Of a DNA stretch of 64,000 bases, positions 17,898 through 24,889 are shown one piece after another (the stretch's first letter is position 1; the number at the start of each line of letters is the position of its first letter). The notes beneath the pieces were generated by a model. That model saw only the letters and a program-made list of their open reading frames with translations. It ran no database searches and was not told the origin of the DNA. Source of the DNA: Streptomyces sannanensis (lineage in GTDB: Bacteria; Actinomycetota; Actinomycetes; Streptomycetales; Streptomycetaceae); NCBI RefSeq assembly GCF_039536205.1, contig NZ_BAAAYL010000001.1, positions 124,001-188,000 on the forward strand, in the 5' to 3' direction. Made by a program: the position numbers and the translations under genes.

Positions 17898-20282
17898 CTA
17901 CCAGACGTCGTGTGGCTCTCCCTCAGCGGTAAGGCCGTACATCTTCAACTGCTCGGCCTTGGTCGGCTGGTTTGGGAACAGGTGCTCACCGAGTTCGCCG
18001 TGGGTGACGATGGTGTAGTCGCCGCTGTCGACAGCGGCGAACAGGGCCTCGCGGGCTTCGTACTCCCTCCCCATGCGACTCAGGAGCTGTCCCCACAAGC
18101 GGCGTGCGTCTTGGTGATGAGCCGCTGCAGCTTCCATGAGCGCGAACACCTCGTCGGGAATGCTCTCCAGCGGGGGCAGTCCCTCCTCAGTTGTTTCGAG
18201 TCGCTCGTACATCCACAAGGCCAGTTCGTACTGTGCCCAGGGTTGCCGGTCTCTCATGGCCAGAATGTGGGCGATGTCTTCAGCAGTGTGGCGTGCACTG
18301 GGGATCTTGTGTAGATGCCGGACGACGATCCGCACGGCCCCGTGCTGGCGCTGACGGCGTGCTCTGCTGAGCAGTGCGAGTGCCTCGCGTCGGCGCTCGG
18401 GCCACAGTTCCATGAACAGCTGGAACAAGAAGTGTGGATCGGTTTCTGCTGCCGAACGTTTGAGGGCCGCTGCCTCCTGCTGATCCTCTGGGCGGTCCAG
18501 GAAGTCGAGCAACATGCCCAGAGCCGCAGCGGACTTCGCGGCGACGCCGGCATCCAGGAGTTGCCGGGCCAGGTCCCGCTCCCCTTGCTTGCTCAGCTTG
18601 GAAGGCCACGCGCACAGACGGGAGGGCACGTCGAAGGCCGTTGCCACGAGGGCATGCCAGCGGGGTCCGCCGGTGTGTGCGAGCCTCTTCAGTTCGTGCA
18701 GCGCGTCCGCGTCGCCCTCCGCCGCCTGATGCAAGAGCGATGCTGGATGCTCCTGCTGGGCTTCTGGGGTATCCGCTACCCGCGCCACCGCGGCCGCCTC
18801 ATCCAGCTGGCCGAGATCCTCGTACATCATGACGAGGGCGGTCCTAGCAAGCTCGTGGCCTGCCTCAGCAGCGCGCTCGAGCAGCGCCGTCGCGAGTTCG
18901 GCACTCCTCTCTCGGTACTCGGCGTCCACCTGCCCCGTCGCGACATAGCCGATGTCGGTGCCCAGATGAAAGGCGCTTTCGCCGCCGTCCTCAATCGGTT
19001 CGCACAGCGCAAGGAGCTCGTCGATTCCGCGCCGCGTGTGGATCATTCCCGTCTCGCTATAGAGGACGCAGAGGTCACTGAACGCAGGTGTGTGGTGACG
19101 CTCAAGTGCCTTGATGTACAGATCACGAGCGATCTTGAACCGGGCGCTGGAGAAGGCTGCGGTGCCCAACTTCGCATAGGAGAGACCGCCGAGATCCGCC
19201 GTCAGCGCGGCCTGCCAGAAGGGGGAAGGAGGGGCGGTGAAGGCACGCTCCTCGGCAATGTGCTGCTCCAGATAGTCATTGAGGTCGCATCGGTCCGGGT
19301 CCGGTCCGAAGCCGTCGGGGTGCAGGACGGGCGGCAGGGCAGGGCACACGCCATGGCAGGGTTCTCGCGCCCAGGCGAGTGCGGTTGCTGCCCAGTCGCC
19401 GACGAGTTTCATGCGCGCGTGCGAGGTCAGGTAGCCGGGTGCTGCTGCGGTGAGGGTGCGCACTGGAATGGGTTCGCGCACTCCGAGCCGGCGGAGGTCA
19501 GCTGCTGCGGTCACCAGGGCCTTGCCGGGGTGGTCGCTGCGGCGGTAGCGGTGCATGAGTTCTACTGCGGCGGCCAGCGTCTGGGTCAACTCCTGCGTAC
19601 CACGGGCGCTGTCTGCCGCCTGCACCCACTGCGGGTCGGTGACCCGGCGTTGGAAGTCATCGAGCTCGCGGTCGGTGAAGGTGTCGGGGACGGTGACGCG
19701 GTGGCTGGCCTGAAGAAGCGTCCGGCGCCGAGCAAGGCGGTCCTGCCCCTCGGAGGCAGGGGCGGCGCCGGTGAGCTTTTCGTAGTGGCCGGGCCAGATG
19801 GTGACGACGATCGCCAGGTGGCTCACGGCATCTTTGAGCGTCAGGAGCAGAGCGGCGGCCTCCTCGCCGTCCCGATCGGCAAGGACAGTGCTGTAGGCGT
19901 CGTCGAGCCAAATGATGGTTCGTGGTCTGACCAGCCCCTTTACTGCCGCCTGCCTGAGGCCGTCAGCTGAGTGAGGATAGAGGAGCGCCCAGTCGTGCAG
20001 TTCTGTACCGGCGCCTTCGTAGGCTGCGCGTGTTTTCCCGGCACAGGAGTTTCCCTCGATCACGACAACTGAGGAGGAGCCGTTCCTGATCTTTCTCAGG
20101 CACTGACGCAGCTCGAGGTCGTGGGCCCGCTCGACGTACGGGGGTAGCCCCTCCCCGATGGATGGTTTGACGCTGAGTTCACCCACTTCCCAGGACGCGA
20201 AGGACTTGCTGACAGCTGGCAGCGGGGGCGCCGGCGTGTGGGAGGGAGGGAAGTTGTAGATGACGACCTTCTCAGCCGCCAT
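17898..20282 (-). CDS. STAND-like P-loop NTPase with TPR/Sel1-like repeat region
   Basis: About 794 residues from ATG 20282 (AGGA 8 nt upstream; TTG 20306 is an alternative). A Pro-rich N-terminus precedes the NTPase: Walker A VVIEGNSCAGKTRAAYE near residue 75, TIIWLDDAY as Walker B, and AIVVTIWPGHYEKL as sensor strand, an arrangement like STAND/AAA signalling ATPases. From about residue 350 to the end the protein is alpha-helical with repeat signatures (AKLGTAAFSSARFKIARDLYIKAL; LLERAAEAGHELARTALVMM; ALLHQAAEGDADALHELKRL) like TPR or Sel1 units. No effector domain is evident. The small gene at 20399 lies 116 bp upstream in the same direction and is probably co-transcribed. Sensor-type conflict proteins have this build, but the role here is inferred only from architecture. 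Confidence 0.6.
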   Translation of the reverse strand: MAAEKVVIYNFPPSHTPAPPLPAVSKSFASWEVGELSVKPSIGEGLPPYVERAHDLELRQCLRKIRNGSSSVVVIEGNSCAGKTRAAYEGAGTELHDWALLYPHSADGLRQAAVKGLVRPRTIIWLDDAYSTVLADRDGEEAAALLLTLKDAVSHLAIVVTIWPGHYEKLTGAAPASEGQDRLARRRTLLQASHRVTVPDTFTDRELDDFQRRVTDPQWVQAADSARGTQELTQTLAAAVELMHRYRRSDHPGKALVTAAADLRRLGVREPIPVRTLTAAAPGYLTSHARMKLVGDWAATALAWAREPCHGVCPALPPVLHPDGFGPDPDRCDLNDYLEQHIAEERAFTAPPSPFWQAALTADLGGLSYAKLGTAAFSSARFKIARDLYIKALERHHTPAFSDLCVLYSETGMIHTRRGIDELLALCEPIEDGGESAFHLGTDIGYVATGQVDAEYRERSAELATALLERAAEAGHELARTALVMMYEDLGQLDEAAAVARVADTPEAQQEHPASLLHQAAEGDADALHELKRLAHTGGPRWHALVATAFDVPSRLCAWPSKLSKQGERDLARQLLDAGVAAKSAAALGMLLDFLDRPEDQQEAAALKRSAAETDPHFLFQLFMELWPERRREALALLSRARRQRQHGAVRIVVRHLHKIPSARHTAEDIAHILAMRDRQPWAQYELALWMYERLETTEEGLPPLESIPDEVFALMEAAAAHHQDARRLWGQLLSRMGREYEAREALFAAVDSGDYTIVTHGELGEHLFPNQPTKAEQLKMYGLTAEGEPHDVW

Positions 20283-20398
20283 CGAACGATCCTGCGCAAA
20301 GATCAAACGCGCATCAGAAGGGAGCTGAGCCAGGTCCGGAAATACTGGCGCCTGGCTGGAGGTGGCCGTGGCTTCGTTCAGCTCTGTGCCGAAGTCGG

Positions 20399-20854
20399 CT
20401 AGGAAGGGGAGCCGATGCTTGCTCCGCCGTTGATGATGGCTGCAGCGATGGAACCGCCTTCGGCCTTGATACTCATGTTTCCGGCCACTGAGACTCCACC
20501 GTCGCCCGACTGCGCGCCAACGGCCCGTGCGTGCTCCTCAAGGAGAGACCTCAACTCCTCGAGAGCAACTGCTTGTTGGTCCCCGTCCCAGTCACTGTAG
20601 GCATCCTCGAACCGGCCGACCCAACGCTCATGCTGACTATTGAGTACGCCCTCGCCTTCCGGACCTTCGGGAGCAGCGCCAAGCACGTCAGCCGTACGGT
20701 CCAGGCGGCTGAGGACGGTTTGCTCGGCATCATCGTCCCCCCGGGAGAACCACCGAGCTACAGCAGCCTTGATGCCCTCGCCCGTGCCGGCCTTGAGGGC
20801 CTGGAGGAGCCAGGTGACCGAGTCGTCGAAGAGCTGTGACGGGTCAAGATTCAC
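20399..20854 (-). CDS. Small acidic protein with Gly-rich beta-like C-terminus, partner of the downstream NTPase
   Basis: 151 residues from GTG 20854, which has AGGGGA 6 nt upstream. Residues 1-110 are charged and helical (SVTWLLQALKAGTGEGIKAAVARWF; HERWVGRFEDAYSDWDGDQQAVALEEL). The last 30 residues alternate small hydrophobic and Gly residues (GGVSVAGNMSIKAEGG, then SIAAAIINGGASIG), which suggests a short beta-solenoid or self-assembling tail. I do not recognise the family by name. Similar small proteins sit next to STAND or TPR NTPases in actinobacteria and may act as adaptors or activators. No transmembrane helix or catalytic motif is visible. It is probably the first gene of a two-gene unit. 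Confidence 0.5.
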   Translation of the reverse strand: MNLDPSQLFDDSVTWLLQALKAGTGEGIKAAVARWFSRGDDDAEQTVLSRLDRTADVLGAAPEGPEGEGVLNSQHERWVGRFEDAYSDWDGDQQAVALEELRSLLEEHARAVGAQSGDGGVSVAGNMSIKAEGGSIAAAIINGGASIGSPS

Positions 20855-21378
20855 GTGAGTTCCCCTGCTTCTATGGTGATGTCGGCACATTAGCGCCTGA
20901 ACTCAGGTGTTGGTCGAAGATTCATCGGAATCACGTGGTCACCAGGCGCTACCAGCCTCAGCAGCGAGCACGACGGGGCAGAAGATCCGCTGCAGGGCGG
21001 CGTGCTGCGTCGTCCGCCGGGGTGAGCGCCGCCCTGCTCCTGGTTGCCGCTCCTGCTTCCGCCGCCGTGGCGTCCGAACGGTTCCGCTGCGACTCATTGA
21101 GGGCCGAAGGCCGAAAGGCGACCGACTCCTCAACGGCCTACCCGGCGCCGCCGCCTGGACATCTGAACCCGCCGACCCGTGCTCGGCAAACGGGGGAGGT
21201 CCCCGGCGGAATCCAGCTCGTCGCACTGCCGATCACAGCGCCGGGCCGAGGAGGCCCCGCCCAGCAGCAACCCCTTGCGCAAGCCGAGACGGACCAAGAT
21301 CCGGACCATTTCCGGACCAGACCCCTCCAGTGAGCCGCACCAACTGCTGTTTCCCCTGGTCAGCTTGGGTGCAACTGC
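20855..21378. other. Intergenic region with TGGTCCG-type repeats
   Basis: About 520 nt with no convincing gene. On the minus strand between 21320 and 21283 the motif TGGTCCG occurs three times at 11-12 nt spacing. Such closely spaced direct repeats resemble integrase arm or iteron sites, and a related set lies at 31003-31035. No integrase gene is present. Confidence 0.4.
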
Positions 21379-21490
21379 TGTACCACCAGCAGACGAAGAA
21401 CCTGCTGGTGTCGTACTCGCCGAAGAAGCTCGGCTTCTTCTAGACACAGCAGAAGGGCGCCTGACCAGGGCAGATGCCTGTCAGGCGCCC
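21379..21490. repeat. Structured repeat, copy A (two hairpins plus terminator-like stem)
   Basis: Positions 21379-21440 match 30819-30880 at 61 of 62 bases, same orientation. The unit folds as CACCAGCAG/CTGCTGGTG with a 9-nt loop (21384-21410), then GAAGAAGC/GCTTCTTC with a 3-nt loop (21422-21440). A separate 11-bp stem, GGGCGCCTGAC with its complement, spans 21455-21490. The third stem has a different loop from copy B but keeps pairing, which suggests selected RNA structure. It could be a small RNA, a terminator cassette or an attachment-site remnant. Confidence 0.6.
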
Positions 21491-21807
21491 TTCGCCAGCG
21501 TTCCCTTGAAGCTGGCGCGTGCGGGGGCGAGGGTCTCGAGCGGTTCGCCGTCGAGGGTCTGCATGGTGACGCGGTCGGCGGCGTCGAAGACCATCCGCTG
21601 GGCGGGGCGGGTGAACGGGGTGAATACGATGTGCTCTCTGACTGTGTCGAGGGTCAGGATCTGGTCGAACGTCTTGTCCGGCGGCCAGCCCTTCGACGCC
21701 CAGATCGGGCCGCCGATGGAGATGTCGATGTTCAGGCCGCACAAGGTGTCCCAGGGTTCTTGGCCACCGGCGGTGGCGATGGCCAGATCGAGAAGCTCGT
21801 CACTCAT
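21481..21807 (-). pseudogene. 3'-truncated conserved hypothetical protein
   Basis: Reads MSDELLDLAIATAGGQ, then DISIGGPIWASKGWPP and TLDTVREHIVFTPFTRPAQ, a pattern I associate with a widespread Streptomyces hypothetical family of longer proteins. It stops at residue 108 (FKGTLAKGA), and its stop codon is inside the terminator stem of repeat copy A. From memory, relatives continue past this point with a substantial C-terminal region. The most likely history is replacement of the 3' end when the adjacent DNA arrived. ATG 21807 has a weak ribosome-binding site. Function is unknown, and whether a stable product is made is unclear. Confidence 0.5.
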
Positions 21808-21970
21808 GAGCCGGGTACTTTCCGTCGCGATGCGTATGGCGATCACCGAATCCGGGGAACACCACGTCTTCCGGCGGCTATCAGGGGCGGACGAGAAGGA
21901 GGCCGACCTTGCTGCCGGGTCGCAGCCCGCGCTCCACGGCGATGGCCGGCTCGCCAAGGCGTATGTGGTT

Positions 21971-22900
21971 TCAGGGGCTGAACAGGCCGGGGTTCTCACG
22001 GACGTAATCGGCTACCCCCGAAGGAGGCCGCCCGATGACCTGCTCGACCCCGTCCGCCTTGCGGTCGTACCGATTCTCCGCGTGAAGGCGAGCCATGGTG
22101 GAGATGTGCTGGAAGACATGGTCGGGCAGCCCCAATGGCCTGAGATCGTCGTCGATCCATTCCTGCAAGGGGACGTCGATGTAACCGACCGGTCGGCCCA
22201 GGGCTGCGGAAACCTCCGCCGCCATGGCAGCGACGTCCTCCGAGCGCGGGCCGGTCAGCTCATGGATCCGGCCGACGTGCGGGGCAGGATCGGCCAGGAT
22301 CTCCTCCACGACCGCGGCGACGTCCCCGGCCGCCACAGGGGAAGTTTTCGCCCGGCCGAAGGGCAGCCTGATGCTTCCGTACTTCGCGATCGAGGAAAAG
22401 CCCACACGGAACAGCGGGTTCTCCATGAACACGGTGGGCCTGACCTGGACGACGGGCAGGCCCGACCAGCCGAGGACCTGCTCCACCAGCCACTGCTGCC
22501 GCTGCTGCACGGACTCGGAGGTGCTGGTGAGGTCCATCTCGGAGACAGTCAGCTGCGACATGTTCACGAACACTTCCAGGGATCCGTACGCACGCGCGGT
22601 GGCCGCCACCGTCACGGCAGCCTCCAGATACTGCGCCGACACGCCCATGCCGAAGTAGATACGTCCACAACCTGCCAAGGCGTCGGCGACGTCGCCGGCA
22701 CGCGTCAGGTCCCCGACGACCATCTCGGCGCCCGTCGCGCGCAGCGCCTCCGCCCGCTCGTCATCGCGGCGCACCATGGCCCGGACGGGCAGCCCCCGAT
22801 GCCGAAGGCCTTCGACCACGGAGCGCCCAACGGCGCCGACACTGCCCGCCGCGCCTGTCACCAGAATGGGTAGCACACTGGTTTCTGGGGTGTGGTCCAT
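21971..22900 (-). CDS. NmrA-like NAD(P)-binding atypical SDR
   Basis: 309 residues from ATG 22900. The N-terminus has the Rossmann motif LVTGAAGSVGAVGRSVVEGL, followed by AMVRRDDERAEALRATGAE and VVGDLTRAGDV, as in NmrA and QOR2-type atypical SDRs that bind NAD(P) and act as redox sensors or reductases. The C-terminal half (VQVRPTVFMENPLF; HELTGPRSEDVAAMAAEVSAALGRPV) is typical of the family. There is no classical YxxxK active site, consistent with the atypical class. It is followed by the truncated gene at 21481 and preceded by an SDR gene 151 bp upstream on the same strand. Two 19-bp direct repeats in its upstream region could be operator sites. Confidence 0.85.
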   Translation of the reverse strand: MDHTPETSVLPILVTGAAGSVGAVGRSVVEGLRHRGLPVRAMVRRDDERAEALRATGAEMVVGDLTRAGDVADALAGCGRIYFGMGVSAQYLEAAVTVAATARAYGSLEVFVNMSQLTVSEMDLTSTSESVQQRQQWLVEQVLGWSGLPVVQVRPTVFMENPLFRVGFSSIAKYGSIRLPFGRAKTSPVAAGDVAAVVEEILADPAPHVGRIHELTGPRSEDVAAMAAEVSAALGRPVGYIDVPLQEWIDDDLRPLGLPDHVFQHISTMARLHAENRYDRKADGVEQVIGRPPSGVADYVRENPGLFSP

Positions 22901-22964
22901 AGAGGCAGCCTGTGGTGCGCACGACCAGGGCGCAACTGGAGCCCGCCGAACCGTCGACGCTGCA

Positions 22965-23004
22965 ACAACAGTCGGCTCATGTGCGACAACAGTCGGCCCA
23001 TGTG
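22965..23004. promoter_or_regulatory. Tandem 19-bp repeats, candidate operator
   Basis: ACAACAGTCGGCTCATGTG at 22965-22983 recurs at 22986-23004 with one change. The 21-bp centre-to-centre spacing equals two helical turns, so two regulator dimers could bind the same DNA face. They lie 65-104 bp upstream of the NmrA-like gene start. Confidence 0.5.
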
Positions 23005-23051
23005 ACGGAATCGGCATACTCAACTGGCCGACCTACCAGCGACCTCGCGGT

Positions 23052-23819
23052 TCACGAGCTCGGGAACAGGGGCCCGCCCGCCATGAGGCCGCCGTCGACA
23101 AGGAGGATGTGCCCGGTGATGTAGCTCGCCTTGTCCGAACCCAGGAACTGGACGGCCTCGGCGATCTCCTCCGGGGTGCCTGCCCGGTGCATGGGCAGCA
23201 CCGAATCGACCGCGGCACGACCCGTGTCGTCGCCGGTGAACCGCTCGTACATAGCGGTCTGGGTGTAGCCGGGCGCAACCGCGTTGACCCGGATACCGTG
23301 AGCGGCGCCTTCGAGTGCGGCCGCCTTGGTGATGCCGACGACGGCATGCTTGCTCCCGGCGTACAAGGTTGCCCCGGGATAACCCATCAGGCCGAAGGTG
23401 GAGCTGACGTTGACGATGCTGCCGCCGCCCTGTTCCCTCATGACCCGGAACTCATGCTTCAGGCACAGCAGCGTTCCCTTGACGTTGGTATCGAAGGTGG
23501 CCTGGTAAGCCTCGTCGGTCACCTCGGTGACAGGGCCGGGGGTTCCCTCGGTGCCGGCGTTGTTGAAGGCGACATCGATCCGCCCGAACCGCACGACCGC
23601 ACGGTCGAAGAGGTCCTTCACATCGGCGTCGAAGCGGACATCGGCACGCACGAACTCGGCCGGGGCGCCGAGGTCGGCCAGTTCCCTGGCAAGCTGCCCA
23701 CCCACGTCCTCGTGGCGGCCGGAGACCACAAGGTTTGCGCCTTGCCGGGCGTAAGCGAAGGCGGTGGCGCGGCCGATACCGGTGAGCGCGCCCGTGATGA
23801 GGACGACGGGATCAGGCAC
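23052..23819 (-). CDS. Classical short-chain dehydrogenase/reductase
   Basis: 255 residues from GTG 23819, which follows GAAGGAAGGA at an 8-nt spacing; GTG 23843 upstream is less likely because the Shine-Dalgarno would be inside the gene. All classical SDR features are present: cofactor loop TGALTGIGRATAFAYA, NNAG, catalytic Ser in NVSSTFG, and YAGSKHAVVG with Tyr and Lys. PGYTQTAMYERF follows, and the C-terminus ends ITGHILLVDGGLMAGG. The Arg in SGRHEDVGG suggests NADP(H) preference. The substrate cannot be told from sequence. It is probably co-transcribed with the NmrA-like gene. Confidence 0.9.
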   Translation of the reverse strand: MPDPVVLITGALTGIGRATAFAYARQGANLVVSGRHEDVGGQLARELADLGAPAEFVRADVRFDADVKDLFDRAVVRFGRIDVAFNNAGTEGTPGPVTEVTDEAYQATFDTNVKGTLLCLKHEFRVMREQGGGSIVNVSSTFGLMGYPGATLYAGSKHAVVGITKAAALEGAAHGIRVNAVAPGYTQTAMYERFTGDDTGRAAVDSVLPMHRAGTPEEIAEAVQFLGSDKASYITGHILLVDGGLMAGGPLFPSS

Positions 23820-24195
23820 GTCGAGAGTCCTTCCTTCAACCACCCAGGTGAACGACGGGTCGGAACCCGCACGACACCGGGTTCCTCTTCGGGCCGGGAC
23901 CTATCCCCCGGCGCACCCGCAAGGAAGGTGTCCCAGCCGGACGACAGCCGCATCGGACCCGACCGCTGCATCCGTCGAACGGCGGCACTCGATGACCCGT
24001 ATGACGGACGCCAACCGGGAAAGACAAAATCCGGCGTCGGCCAGGTGTGACCCCGCCCCACCCACGGCCAACAACCCAATCAGTAGTTGGCGACCCGCAG
24101 GCGGTCACGCGGGCAGCGCACACTTCGGCCATGGTGTGCAGGGGATACGTTCCCAAGTCGAGGTACGGCGCCTGCGTGGAGGCATACGGCTCGTT
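23820..24195. other. Intergenic, no gene seen
   Basis: Contains the upstream region of the SDR gene and the 3' side of the DinB-like gene. No reading frame resembles a known family. Confidence 0.5.
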
Positions 24196-24510
24196 CTACA
24201 ACGTGTCGAAAACCGACAGGGCTTCAGCAGACTGACGTGTGAAGTCCTCAAGCACGTCGTCGGGAGTCCAATCGGCCCTCTCGGTCGCGTGCACGTCGTT
24301 GAGCCACTCAATGCCGAGGTCGGTGTCCAGTTCACCCCTGACCGCAGACATCAGGATGCTCAGCAAATCAGCCATATGAGTGGCGACGTACTTGACTGAC
24401 CAGCCGGTGGCGGCGCTCGGGGCAGCCCATTCGTCGCCGCTCAGAGAGCGGAGAACCATCCGGACATCGTCGATGGTCGCCCGCAGGCCGACCATGCCTT
24501 CCGGACTCAT
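24196..24510 (-). CDS. Short DinB/maleylpyruvate isomerase N-terminal-like protein, probably truncated
   Basis: 104 residues from ATG 24510 (MSPEGMVGLRATIDDV). The helical segments VRMVLRSLSGDEWAAPSAATGWSVKYVATHMADLL follow the DinB/MDMPI four-helix bundle pattern, where W..P...TGWS...V..H.. precedes a metal-binding His. Family members are typically 160-260 residues, so this stops after about two thirds of the bundle, at SVFDTL. It may be a truncated, non-functional copy or a minimal version. Such proteins use mycothiol or related thiols in actinobacteria. No partner gene is evident, and the ribosome-binding site is weak. Confidence 0.55.
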   Translation of the reverse strand: MSPEGMVGLRATIDDVRMVLRSLSGDEWAAPSAATGWSVKYVATHMADLLSILMSAVRGELDTDLGIEWLNDVHATERADWTPDDVLEDFTRQSAEALSVFDTL

Positions 24511-24889
24511 CTCATCCACTCCTCTGGCCCGAGCAGCATATGCACGCGGATAGCTGCGTCCATGCTCCTGCCGAAGCAGTCGGGCTGTGGCGTAAGACGG
24601 CGCTCCGGCGCGGGTGCCCGCCGGGCCGGTTGATCTCGTGGAGGAGCCCATGATGTGCGCCGCCGAAGTCGCTATGTCCGTATTGGAGGAAGCACAGCGA
24701 TCGCCGCACCGACGGTGCTGACTGCGGTGGGGCTTCCGAGGTCGGCCGTCGCGTTCCATGCTGGAGTCGGCGTACGGGGGACGCCTACAGCGGAGACCGC
24801 ACAGCGAATGTGCCCTGCTTTGTGATCGAACCTGTTCTCCCCCACAAGCACATGTCTGCCGCCGACGACGATCGCCAAGGGGTGTGGGG
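24511..24889. other. Divergent promoter region of the LAL regulator and the DinB-like gene
   Basis: About 380 nt. No gene is seen. It must contain the promoters for the divergent genes at 24510 and 24890, but no strong consensus was recognised. Confidence 0.4.

Noticed and set aside
20399..20500. Bacterial amyloid signalling motif shared by the small protein and the NTPase
   Set aside because: The Gly-rich tail is suggestive, but the NTPase N-terminus has no matching motif, so a signalling pair of that kind is not supported.
22965..23004. CRISPR array
   Set aside because: Only two short repeats without spacers of useful length. No other regularly spaced repeats occur in the window and there are no cas genes.
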